Positions 22,081 through 29,913 of a DNA stretch of 35,705 nt are shown here, in pieces (the stretch's first letter is position 1; every line of letters begins with the position of its first letter). The stretch comes from Anaerolineae bacterium. Lineage in GTDB: Bacteria > Chloroflexota > Anaerolineae > UBA4142 > SHND01. The stretch lies in assembly GCA_022072245.1 (NCBI GenBank), contig JAJVIA010000052.1:1-35705 (forward strand), written 5' to 3'. The position numbers and the translations under genes are program-made. The notes below the pieces were generated by a model. That model was not told where the DNA came from. It made no database searches and saw only the letters and a list, made by a program, of their open reading frames with translations.

Positions 22081-22254
22081 CCATAATTTTATCAGAATGG
22101 ATGAACGTCAGAACGGATTGCGGGCGAGTCAAAAGAGTGTCCCTCCGCCTTTGCCGCGTTTGTTTTGTTTTGAAAATTGGATACGATAAATCGCAAGCCC
22201 TTTTTTTTCGACCGCAGTCAAAGCCCATACGACAATCCGCAAGCGAGGAAAACT

Positions 22255-24021
22255 ATGAGTGAATTGCAGCGCGCGCGTTTGATACCGGAAACCAATTTGC
22301 CTGACGCCCAAGAATTAATCGCGCAAGGACGCGCGCTGGCGCAAACGGCACGCGTCCAGCCAGGTCCGTTTTTGCAAAAATATAACGTCGTATCCGAAAG
22401 CGAATTCAAACGCCAGCGCATGGCGCAAAACGCTATCATGTTTCATTCGCAAATCGGCTATCGGCAATTTGAAAAATCAAAACGCGCCTATGCGGAAATT
22501 TATGAACGGCTCGCCGCGGCGGGTTGGCGCATTGACCGCTATGGCATTTGTCTCGATTGGAATATGGGGTATCCGTGGGCGGAACGCGCGCAGCGGCCGC
22601 GCGGCACGGGCATGCTCTTGGAACAGCCCGAAGATTTTATCGCGCTCACGCACAGCGCGCCCGTCGCGCCGCATTTTGGCGATTTCATGATTGGGATGCC
22701 GGCGGCGGTGGAAAATGTCAGCGCGGCGCTCGCGGCGGGTTCGACTAGCATCGGCAATCTGGGCCAATACTTTACGTATCGGCTGCCGCACTGGCACGAT
22801 GAGCTGGCGACGACGCGCGCGACAGTCCAAGCCCTTGCCTTGTGCGCGGCGCAGCCCGTCGAGATTTTGATTCATTCCAATTTGGACGACGGCTTTGCGC
22901 CATTGTTCAATGATTTGGCGTGCGTGCTGGGCATGGTTTTGCTGGAGCGTTACCTTGTCGAAGATTTGTTTGGCGGCAAAATGACGCACTGTTACGGTCA
23001 CACCTTTGAAAATCCGCTGACGCGTTTGGCGTTTCAGCGCGCGCTCGCGCGCGTCAATCCGAATCCGGGCAGCATGATTTATGGCAACACGACCATTTAC
23101 CTCGAAGGCGCGGTGGAAAATTACGCGAACCTTGCGAGTTATTTGTTGGTGGATATTATCGCGCAAAAATTATTGCCGACCGGTCACGCCGTCAATCCGA
23201 TTCCGGTGACCGAAGCGATGCGTATTCCCGAAATTGACGAAATCGTGGACGCGCAGCGCTTTGCCAATCAACTCGCCGCGCGCGCGGAAAATTTTCCGTT
23301 CATCATGGATACCGCGCGCGCGGACGAAATCGCCGCCCAATTGATTGTCGGCGGCAAAAAATTCCAAGAAAATATCTTGCAAGGTTTGACCGACGCGGGC
23401 ATTGATGTTCGCAATCCGGTGGAATTGCTGTTGGCGCTGCGACGCTGCGGCGCGAAAAAACTAGAGCAAGCGTTTGGGCCCGGCGAACTGCGCGCGGAAC
23501 GCGGACGCGCGCCCGTCGTTACGGCGACGACGCTTGCGGCGCTCCAAGCGCGCGCGGATAAAATTGTCAATGCGTTGGACGCCGATACGCGCGCCGAATT
23601 GAGCGCGGCGGGCGCGGTGGTGTGCGTCGCCAGCACCGACGTTCACGAATACGGCAAAATTTTGCTCGAAACGATTTTGGAACGGCTAGAGATGCAGGTG
23701 ATTGATTGCGGCATCGCGGCGGACCCGGACGCGGTGGCGCGGCGCGCGCAAAATTCGCACGCGGACGCGATAGCGATTAGCACATATAACGGCATTGCGT
23801 TGACGTACCTGCGTTCGCTGCGCGCGGAACTGGCGCGTTTGGGCATCAGCCCGTTGATTTTCATCGGCGGACGCTTGAATCAAGTGCCCGATAATACGCC
23901 GAGCAGTATGCCGGTGGACGTTTCCGCCGATTTGAAAAATTTGGGCGCGCAGGTGTGTTTGAAACCGGAAGACATGTTGACGCAGCTGCGCGAATGGGTG
24001 GAACCGCGCGCGCGGCAATAG
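22255..24021 (+). CDS. Cobalamin-dependent mutase-like protein, substrate unknown
   Basis: A 588-residue protein of two parts. The C-terminal part is a B12-binding Rossmann domain: STDVHEYGKILLETILERL with the base-off/His-on motif D462-x-H464-x-x-G467, then AIAISTYNG and FIGGRLNQ in place of the usual SxL and GG elements. The first 400 residues look like a TIM-barrel-type catalytic domain, with GDFMIGMPAAVENVSAALAAGSTSIGNLGQYFTYR, HSNLDDGF, KMTHCYGHTFENPL and NPIPVTEAMR. The order, catalytic part first and B12 domain last, resembles single-chain mutases such as 2-methyleneglutarate mutase in layout; I cannot claim homology to any one. The ATG has GAGGA seven bases upstream. It is divergent from the iron operon, with no partner subunit nearby. 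Confidence 0.8.
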   Translation: MSELQRARLIPETNLPDAQELIAQGRALAQTARVQPGPFLQKYNVVSESEFKRQRMAQNAIMFHSQIGYRQFEKSKRAYAEIYERLAAAGWRIDRYGICLDWNMGYPWAERAQRPRGTGMLLEQPEDFIALTHSAPVAPHFGDFMIGMPAAVENVSAALAAGSTSIGNLGQYFTYRLPHWHDELATTRATVQALALCAAQPVEILIHSNLDDGFAPLFNDLACVLGMVLLERYLVEDLFGGKMTHCYGHTFENPLTRLAFQRALARVNPNPGSMIYGNTTIYLEGAVENYANLASYLLVDIIAQKLLPTGHAVNPIPVTEAMRIPEIDEIVDAQRFANQLAARAENFPFIMDTARADEIAAQLIVGGKKFQENILQGLTDAGIDVRNPVELLLALRRCGAKKLEQAFGPGELRAERGRAPVVTATTLAALQARADKIVNALDADTRAELSAAGAVVCVASTDVHEYGKILLETILERLEMQVIDCGIAADPDAVARRAQNSHADAIAISTYNGIALTYLRSLRAELARLGISPLIFIGGRLNQVPDNTPSSMPVDVSADLKNLGAQVCLKPEDMLTQLREWVEPRARQ

Positions 24022-24058
24022 CGTCATTTTCCTATTTTCGCGGTTGGCGCGCGCGACA

Positions 24059-24064
24059 TATAAT
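24059..24064 (+). promoter_or_regulatory. Extended TATAAT box ahead of the propeller/cytochrome-like gene
   Basis: A perfect TATAAT hexamer, about 27 bp before the leader hairpin and 76 bp before the start codon. No good -35 is present at 16-18 bp. Confidence 0.4.
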
Positions 24065-24090
24065 GCGCGCAAACGTTAAACTGTCGCATA

Positions 24091-24139
24091 GGGACGCAGG
24101 TTTTCAAACCTCCGAAAACAAACGTCCCTGTTTTTATTT
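24091..24139 (+). terminator. Hairpin plus U-tract abutting the start codon
   Basis: GGGACG (24091-24096) pairs with CGTCCC (24123-24128); an inner stem AGGTTT/AAACCT lies at 24098-24111. TGTTTTTATTT follows and runs directly into the ATG at 24140. It may end the B12 gene transcript (stop 24021) or act as a leader attenuator, since a TATAAT box lies between. Confidence 0.55.
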
Positions 24140-26872
24140 ATGCGCCCCATCACCCTGTTACGGCGTCTCGGCGCGCTCGTGCTGTGGACGCTCCTCCTTG
24201 TCCTCGCGCCAAGTTTCGCCGCGCGCGCGACGGCGGCTGGCGCCGCCATTGTGTTTGTCGCGCGCGCGCATCTCGCCACGCCCGACGATATTTTTGACGC
24301 GGAAACGGGCCCCGCGGGCCAATTCGGTTCCGGTTTGCCCAAGTTTGCGCCCGGTTCTAAATTGATGATTCGCCAGCCCGATGGTTCGTTGACGACTCTG
24401 GTGGACGGCGCGAATCCATCGCCCGCCACCGGCAATTTAATTGACGTTCAAGCGCCCGACGTTTCATTTGACGGCGCGAAAATTATTTTCGCGGGCGCGA
24501 CGACCCTCGACCCGGAAGCGGCGCAATACGGTTGGCGCTTGTACGAAATCGGTGTCAACGGCGCGGGCTTTCGCAAACTCCCGCTGCCCGACCGCGCCTT
24601 TACGAGCGTCCCCAACAACAACAAGCGCGGATACGATTACGGCAATTTCAAGACGTATGGCTGGTGGAACGATTTATTTCCCGCGTATCTCGCCGACGGA
24701 CGCATCGTGTTTTCGTCGTCGCGTTATCCATCGCGTTCGGAATACGACGGTCGGCACACGTACAATTTGTACATTGTGAATGCCGACGATACGAATTTGC
24801 ATCGCATCACAACCGAGCGCGGCGGTTTGCTGCATCCGACGCCGCTGCCCGACGGACGCATTTTGTTTGCGCGCTGGTGGAATAATTTTAATCAACCCGC
24901 AAGCCAAGCCGTATTCAATCGCGCGGACAATCGCAATCAAGACCGCACGCTCAAAGACGGCACGGTGATTTACGCCAACCGCGATGAAAAATTCAATCCG
25001 CCCACCGGCAAATTGCCGAACGGCTATGCAATCCGCGACGCGCCCAACACCTGGCATTTGCACGTCGTAAATCCGGACGGCAGCGAATTCAAACGCTTTG
25101 CCTTTACGCCGTATGCGGAATGGGCGCGCGCCGAAGATACGGGCTTGGATACATACACCGCCGCGCAGCCCGCGCTCGTTTTTCAAAACAATGTGATGTA
25201 TGTGGCGTTCACTTCGCAGCAAGATACGACGATGGTGCACTCGACGCAAAAAACCGGCATCCGCGTCGCGCGGCCCGGCGTCGAAATGTTGTACGCCAAT
25301 ACGCCCGATGCGATCGCGGGCTTGACGTACAAAAAAGCGTGGGGGCAAAACGATTCGTCCGCGCCATACGCGCTGCATCCGGCGGGGATGCCCGACGGCA
25401 CAATTTTATTTTCGTACGCGCAGCAAAATGACAACAGCTTGCCGACAAAAGGAACGTATAACGACCCCCTGACAAATCGCGCGTTCGCTTTGCAAGGTTC
25501 CAAATTGCAATACAAATTGTTCACCATGAATTTGGATGGCGGCAATAAAACCGAGCTCGCCGTCAATATCGGCGCGGCGGACGCGCTCGATGCAAAACCG
25601 ATTGTGGCGCGCAATGGCTGGACGGCGCTGCCCGACCAATTCACCACCCAAAGCAGCGACGACCCGCGAGAATGGAATTTGCCTTCCGATTTACTGCCGA
25701 AACCGTATGGCTGGGCGCAAAAGACATCCGGCACGATGCAAATGGCGACGATTCACAATCCCAACGTGTACGCGAACGCGCCATTGGCTTTGCCCTTTAT
25801 CAATAATTCGCCGCCGCCCGGCAGCGTCGCGCGCGCCGAAGTGTGGTTGGCGGCAAATCCCTTTACCGGCGCATATTGTTATGGCGACTGGCCCGACCCG
25901 TGCAACGGCTTCAAACAAGATATTCAACAGCGCGGCGTCAAATATACGAGCGTGCCGGTTTCGCCGCGCGGCGAATTCACCGCGCAGATTCCCGCCGACG
26001 TTCCCGCGTTCGTTGTGCTGCGCGATGCCGAAGGGCGCGTGGTGAGCAAATGGAAACGCGGTTACATCACCATCGCGCAAGGCAACGCGTACGCGCGGCC
26101 CGGGCAAACCGTGACGTGTATCGGTTGTCACTTTGGTCACCTCAGCGGTTCGATTACCAACGTCGCCGAAGCGACGGCGGGGTGGACGAATGTCGCGCCG
26201 TATGCCAAAGCGCGCGCGTCTTCGGAAAATCGCGCCGACGACCAATATCAACCCTTTGATCCGTCGCGCGTCAATGACCGGCGCGGTTTCATTCCGATTC
26301 CGGCGGGCGGACCGCCGAATCCCGCCGCGAGCGGCGAAGCGCTCAATGCGCCTGTCAACCGCTTGGCGAGCATTGTGCGCGAGGGCGCGGCGTTCGTCGA
26401 ATCTCAAAAACAGCGACAGCCCGATCAAACGACTGCCGACGACCCGAACAATCAAGACAATGAAACCGGTTGGATGTCGGTCGAACATGATTCGGACGGC
26501 AGCGCGGCGGGCGAATGGATTCAATTGAAATGGAAGCGGCCGGTCAAAATCAAATCCATTCGTTTGATTGGCCCGCCGCCGGTCAAGGGCGATTGGGGCG
26601 GCTTTGGCAACGGACCGGAAACGACGCCGTATCACATTACCGGCGGCGCGCTGCAAATGTGGTTGGGCAAAAATAAAGTGGGCGATGCGATTGCGGTGGG
26701 CCAAGTGGAAGCGTACGCCGACGGCGGCACGCTCATCACGCTGCCCGAACCGGTGACCATCAACAAATTGCGTTTCGTCGTCACAAGCACGGATGGTTAT
26801 TGGCATTGGGCGCGCGTGGCGGCGCTGAATGAAATCGAAGTGATGGGCATGGACGGCGGCGCAAGCCCCTGA
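24140..26872 (+). CDS. Secreted beta-propeller protein with one CXXCH site and a discoidin-like end
   Basis: A 910-residue exported protein. An N-terminal signal peptide (about 1-32, ending in ASFAARATA) leads to a PD40-like propeller with repeated strands such as LADGRIVFSSSRYPS, NLYIVNADDTNLHRIT and LPDGRILFARWW. The middle (about 390-650) is an irregular beta-rich part with an AYCYGDWPDPC cysteine pair. One c-type haem motif C660-I-G-C663-H664 follows, then a C-terminal domain that reads like an F5/8-type sandwich (GEWIQLKWKRPVKIKSIRLIGPPP, INKLRFVVTST). The layout recalls the propeller-plus-haem proteins related to the alpha subunit of hydrazine synthase; that link is a guess. The start sits right behind a U-tract with no Shine-Dalgarno sequence. 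Confidence 0.82.
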   Translation: MRPITLLRRLGALVLWTLLLVLAPSFAARATAAGAAIVFVARAHLATPDDIFDAETGPAGQFGSGLPKFAPGSKLMIRQPDGSLTTLVDGANPSPATGNLIDVQAPDVSFDGAKIIFAGATTLDPEAAQYGWRLYEIGVNGAGFRKLPLPDRAFTSVPNNNKRGYDYGNFKTYGWWNDLFPAYLADGRIVFSSSRYPSRSEYDGRHTYNLYIVNADDTNLHRITTERGGLLHPTPLPDGRILFARWWNNFNQPASQAVFNRADNRNQDRTLKDGTVIYANRDEKFNPPTGKLPNGYAIRDAPNTWHLHVVNPDGSEFKRFAFTPYAEWARAEDTGLDTYTAAQPALVFQNNVMYVAFTSQQDTTMVHSTQKTGIRVARPGVEMLYANTPDAIAGLTYKKAWGQNDSSAPYALHPAGMPDGTILFSYAQQNDNSLPTKGTYNDPLTNRAFALQGSKLQYKLFTMNLDGGNKTELAVNIGAADALDAKPIVARNGWTALPDQFTTQSSDDPREWNLPSDLLPKPYGWAQKTSGTMQMATIHNPNVYANAPLALPFINNSPPPGSVARAEVWLAANPFTGAYCYGDWPDPCNGFKQDIQQRGVKYTSVPVSPRGEFTAQIPADVPAFVVLRDAEGRVVSKWKRGYITIAQGNAYARPGQTVTCIGCHFGHLSGSITNVAEATAGWTNVAPYAKARASSENRADDQYQPFDPSRVNDRRGFIPIPAGGPPNPAASGEALNAPVNRLASIVREGAAFVESQKQRQPDQTTADDPNNQDNETGWMSVEHDSDGSAAGEWIQLKWKRPVKIKSIRLIGPPPVKGDWGGFGNGPETTPYHITGGALQMWLGKNKVGDAIAVGQVEAYADGGTLITLPEPVTINKLRFVVTSTDGYWHWARVAALNEIEVMGMDGGASP

Positions 26873-26904
26873 GTATTTCGCGCGAAAATTTTACTTTGCA
26901 GCGA

Positions 26905-26942
26905 CAAAAAATCATGGCGCAGGTTTTGCAACCTGCGCCATG
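26905..26942 (-). terminator. Intrinsic terminator of the small lipoprotein gene
   Basis: A 13-bp stem CATGGCGCAGGTT (26913-26925) with AACCTGCGCCATG (26930-26942). On the minus strand a run of six T follows (26911-26906). The core CGCAGGTTTT also occurs in the leader hairpin at 24095-24104, suggesting a shared palindromic repeat family. Confidence 0.75.
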
Positions 26943-26972
26943 TTCATTGGTCTGCGTCGGACGCGCGCCGAT

Positions 26973-27500
26973 TTATTTTTTCTCTGTCGCTTCAAAGCGC
27001 ACAAAAAAGACTTGGGTCTGTTTCTGATTGTCGTCTTTGAAGGGAATAATCATTAGCGCGGTGGATTTGCCGCCATCGCCGGTTTTGCCAAAAACGCAAA
27101 AACCCGCCGCGCTCACAGAGCCGCTGGTATCCGCGCCGGTCGCGCAGCCGGGCATATCTTCGGCATTCCACCCGGCGGCTTTCATCTTGTCAAGTGTATA
27201 AAATTCACCAACCTGCTGCGGCGTCATGTCCGTTTGGAACGCGATGAAATCGAACTTGTCGAGTTTCGTGGTGTTGCTCTTGTCGGCGTTAGCGGCTTGG
27301 ATAAACCCCTGAATAATCAATTGCAGCGGCAGGGGAATATCTATATTGGCTTTGGTCGCGCCGTCGAGCGCCGGCACATCTGACCACAACTCGGACACTG
27401 TTCCGGCATTTTGACCCGTCAAATTTTTGGCGAGACCGCAGCCGGAAGCGAGCGACGCCACCGCGAGCAAAAAACAGAGCGCTAAAAGCTTGACTTGCAT
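26973..27500 (-). CDS. Small lipoprotein of unknown function
   Basis: A 175-residue protein with a lipoprotein signal peptide: MQVKLLALCFLLAVASLASGC, lipobox LASGC with C21. The mature part has an amphipathic helix LPLQLIIQGFIQAANADKS, a KFDFIAFQTDMTPQQVGEFYTLDKMKAAGW segment that resembles 'difference between predicted and observed' helper domains, two further cysteines (in MPGCATG and GFCVFGK) that may form a disulfide, and a beta-strand end TALMIIPFKDD...TQVFFVRF. I do not recognise the family. GGAGG lies five bases before the ATG. It is convergent with the propeller gene and divergent from the family-5 binding-protein gene. Confidence 0.8.
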   Translation of the reverse strand: MQVKLLALCFLLAVASLASGCGLAKNLTGQNAGTVSELWSDVPALDGATKANIDIPLPLQLIIQGFIQAANADKSNTTKLDKFDFIAFQTDMTPQQVGEFYTLDKMKAAGWNAEDMPGCATGADTSGSVSAAGFCVFGKTGDGGKSTALMIIPFKDDNQKQTQVFFVRFEATEKK

Positions 27501-27517
27501 ATTGCCTCCATAACTTT

Positions 27518-27575
27518 CGGCGCAGAACGGACCATTTCTTGCGCCGAATTGAGCTGCCGCGCAAGACCGCGCGGC
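27518..27575 (-). promoter_or_regulatory. Two hairpins upstream of the small lipoprotein gene
   Basis: CGGCGCA (27518-27524) pairs with TGCGCCG (27540-27546), and GCCGCGC (27556-27562) pairs with GCGCGGC (27569-27575). They lie in the expected leader just before the ribosome-binding site. No firm promoter was found for this strand. Confidence 0.35.
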
Positions 27576-27692
27576 GCAACGGAGCGGAGCGACTAGCTTT
27601 AATTATCTCACATTTTCCAAGATTTGCAGTTTTCAATTTGCTGACGCCTCGAGCTCAGTTTGGGGCGAACTGCATCTGCAAGCGCCAGAAAA

Positions 27693-27720
27693 TTGACATG
27701 GCAAGGAGCGCGCTTATAAT
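27693..27720 (+). promoter_or_regulatory. Consensus promoter of the family-5 ABC operon
   Basis: Perfect TTGACA (27693-27698), 16-bp spacer, perfect TATAAT (27715-27720). It predicts a start near 27727 and a leader of about 312 nt. This is the best sigma70 match in the window. Confidence 0.8.
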
Positions 27721-27726
27721 AATCCG

Positions 27727-28038
27727 CGTTTCCTATTCTTCTTATGCGTCCCCTTGGTATTTTATCCTTTCACTGCATCTGTATCGGGCGGAAACGTCGT
27801 ACAGAGCCGTTGGCGTTTCCGCGTTTCTAGCTGCCTGCGCGCCTTTCAGTTATTTTGGGAATGAATCGCATAGACGCCGGGGGCTGCCGCGCGCTAGTTT
27901 GCAAGCGCGAGTCTCCGCCAAGCATTGCCGAAAAATGGATGCGCGAACCATTTCACTTTTTGCAATGCCGCTAAACCAAGCAGTTCTTTTACACCTTGTG
28001 CCCATGGGCGCAAATCTTTTTTCCCGGAGGAAAAGAAG
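27727..28038 (+). ncRNA. Long leader of the family-5 binding-protein mRNA
   Basis: The stretch 27501-28038 has no credible gene; open frames there lack a ribosome-binding site and family features. Within the leader GCGGAAACG (27788-27796) pairs with CGTTTCCGC (27814-27822), and GC-rich complementary blocks occur around 27870-27915 (GCGCGCT with AAGCGCG). GGAGG at 28026-28030 then precedes the start. No known riboswitch was recognised. Confidence 0.35.
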
Positions 28039-29823
28039 ATGCAAATCAATCCATCCAAAACCCGCGCGTTGACGCTTGCGGGCATACTCGCAATTCTCGT
28101 CGCGGCGCTAGGGTTGGCTGCGTGCAACGGCGTACCTGCCAATGTGCAGCCGACCATTCAGGCGGGCGTGCAAACCGCGCAAGCGGTGGCTCCCACCATC
28201 GCCGCCGCCGCCACCGCGCTCGGACCGACCGTCAATGCAGCCGTCGGAACCGTTCAAGCGCAAGTGACGCAAGTGGCGCCAACCATCGCGGCTGTGGCAA
28301 CCCAAGCGGCTGGCGGCCAACAACCGTCCGGCGCGTTGGTCTATGCCAATAACATTGACGACATTGTTTCGCTCGACCCCGCCATCGCCTATGAATTTAG
28401 CGGCGTGTTGATAGACCATAATGTTTATGAAGGGCTTGTCCAATTCATCGGCGCAGACCTTGCCAATCTCAAACCCGCGCTCGCGGAAAAATGGGATATC
28501 AAGGATGCGGGCGACCATTGGGAGCTCACCTTTACGCTCCGCGACGATGCAAAATTTTCGTCGGGCAATCCGGTGACGGCGGACGACGTAGTGTATTCGA
28601 TTCAACGCGCGATTGCGTTGAATAAATCGCCCGCGTTTTTGTACACGGACATTGCCAAATTGACCCAAGAAAGCGTGACCGCCAAAGACCCCAAGACGGT
28701 TGTGATTACAATGCCCAAAGACGCGAGTCCGCAGGCGCTGCTCACAATTTTCACATTCACGCTCGGCGGCATCGTGGACTCGAAAGAGGTCAAAGCGCAC
28801 GAAGTGAATGGCGACTGGGGTTCCGGTTGGCTGCTCGACCATTCCGCCGGAACGGGTCCGTACGTCATTGACCACTGGACCAAAGATTCCGAAGTTTTGC
28901 TCAAAGCGAACCCCAACGCGAGCGTCCAGCCCAAAATCGCCCAAGTGTTGATGAAACACGTTCCCGAATCCAACAATCAACAAGCGCTGCTCGAAAAGGG
29001 CGACGCCGACATTGCCCAAAATCTCACGCCGGAACAAATCGCCGATGTGACGACCAAACCGGGCGTGGCGTCGGTCAAAGGCGACAGCTTGTTATTGTTT
29101 TATATCGGCATGAACGTGGGCGTGAAACCGCTCGACAATCCCAAAGTGCGCGAAGCCATTCGCACCGTGATTGATTACGATGGCATCACCAAAGATTTGC
29201 TTTCGGGCAATGGGACGAAATGGCAAACCATGATTCCGAACGGTTTGTTTGGCGCGAATTCGGATACGCCCTTTCAACAAGATGTCGCGGCAGCCAAAGC
29301 GCTGTTAAAAGAGGCGGGCGTCGAAAACGGTTTTGAAATCGAACTCGGCGTGCCTTCCGGCGCGGCGCCCGGCGGCGTGGCGTGGGCGGACCTGGCTGCC
29401 AAAGTGCAATCCGACCTCGACCAAATCGGCATCAAAGCCACCATCCAACAAGTGGCGCAAGCCGAATTGCTCACCAACTATCGCGCGCAAAAAGGTCAAT
29501 TGACCATGATTCTCTGGGGTCCCGATTTCCCCGACCCGGACGCGAACGTGGGGTCGTGGACCGATTATGCCGCGAAATCCATCGCCTATCGCAACGCGTG
29601 GGATGACAAACAAGCCGCGGCGGACGGACGCGCCGCCGCGCTCGAAACCGACCTCGCAAAACGCGCCGCCGAATACAAAGCGTTGACCGAATACGTTTTG
29701 CACAATGGCCCATACGCCGTATTGTATCAACCGACGCAGCTCTTTGGCGTTCGCAGCAACGTACAGGGGTTTGAGTGGAACCCGATGGGGTATGCCGACC
29801 TCTGGACGGTCAGCAAGCAATAA
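28039..29823 (+). CDS. Family-5 (oligopeptide/dipeptide-type) substrate-binding lipoprotein
   Basis: A 594-residue binding protein. The signal peptide ends in LGLAAC (C about 29). A repeated Ala/Thr/Val/Pro linker follows with VAPTIAA occurring three times in variant form. The SBP_bac_5 domain begins with GALVYANNIDDIVSLDPAIAYEFSG, has YEGLVQF, LAEKWDIKDAGDHWELTFTLRDDAKFSSGNPVTADDVVYSIQRAI (the family signature), GTGPYVIDHW, NPKVREAIRTVIDYDGI and LILWGPDFPDPDANVG-like MILWGPDFPDPDANVG. Ligands in the family range from peptides to sugars and nickel; none can be chosen. GGAGG eight bases upstream fixes the ATG at 28039 although the frame is open from 27925. Two permease genes follow. Confidence 0.94.
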   Translation: MQINPSKTRALTLAGILAILVAALGLAACNGVPANVQPTIQAGVQTAQAVAPTIAAAATALGPTVNAAVGTVQAQVTQVAPTIAAVATQAAGGQQPSGALVYANNIDDIVSLDPAIAYEFSGVLIDHNVYEGLVQFIGADLANLKPALAEKWDIKDAGDHWELTFTLRDDAKFSSGNPVTADDVVYSIQRAIALNKSPAFLYTDIAKLTQESVTAKDPKTVVITMPKDASPQALLTIFTFTLGGIVDSKEVKAHEVNGDWGSGWLLDHSAGTGPYVIDHWTKDSEVLLKANPNASVQPKIAQVLMKHVPESNNQQALLEKGDADIAQNLTPEQIADVTTKPGVASVKGDSLLLFYIGMNVGVKPLDNPKVREAIRTVIDYDGITKDLLSGNGTKWQTMIPNGLFGANSDTPFQQDVAAAKALLKEAGVENGFEIELGVPSGAAPGGVAWADLAAKVQSDLDQIGIKATIQQVAQAELLTNYRAQKGQLTMILWGPDFPDPDANVGSWTDYAAKSIAYRNAWDDKQAAADGRAAALETDLAKRAAEYKALTEYVLHNGPYAVLYQPTQLFGVRSNVQGFEWNPMGYADLWTVSKQ

Positions 29824-29833
29824 ACTCTGCGCT

Positions 29834-29857
29834 TTTTCATGTTCGCGCACATGAAAA
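29834..29857 (+). promoter_or_regulatory. Small hairpin after the binding-protein stop
   Basis: TTTTCATG (29834-29841) pairs with CATGAAAA (29850-29857). First of two hairpins in the 90-bp gap before the permease gene. Confidence 0.4.
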
Positions 29858-29867
29858 CAAACTAAAC

Positions 29868-29902
29868 CGACGCGCCGCTTTGAGCTTCAAAGCGGCGCGT
29901 CG
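29868..29902 (+). promoter_or_regulatory. Perfect 16-bp-stem hairpin between binding-protein and permease genes
   Basis: CGACGCGCCGCTTTGA (29868-29883) pairs exactly with TCAAAGCGGCGCGTCG (29887-29902) around a GCT loop, ending 11 bp before the permease start. No T-run follows. Same position in the operon as the palindrome at 20826-20853. Confidence 0.75.
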
Positions 29903-29913
29903 AATCATTACGC

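Noticed and set aside
22006-22254. Fur box or cobalamin riboswitch between the iron operon and the B12 enzyme gene
   Set aside because: No GATAATGATAATC-like repeat and no B12-box sequence was found on either strand; only a simple hairpin is present.
27539-28072. Open frame in the gap before the family-5 binding-protein gene
   Set aside because: No ribosome-binding site, biased Arg/Ser composition, overlaps the consensus promoter and the next gene; no family features.
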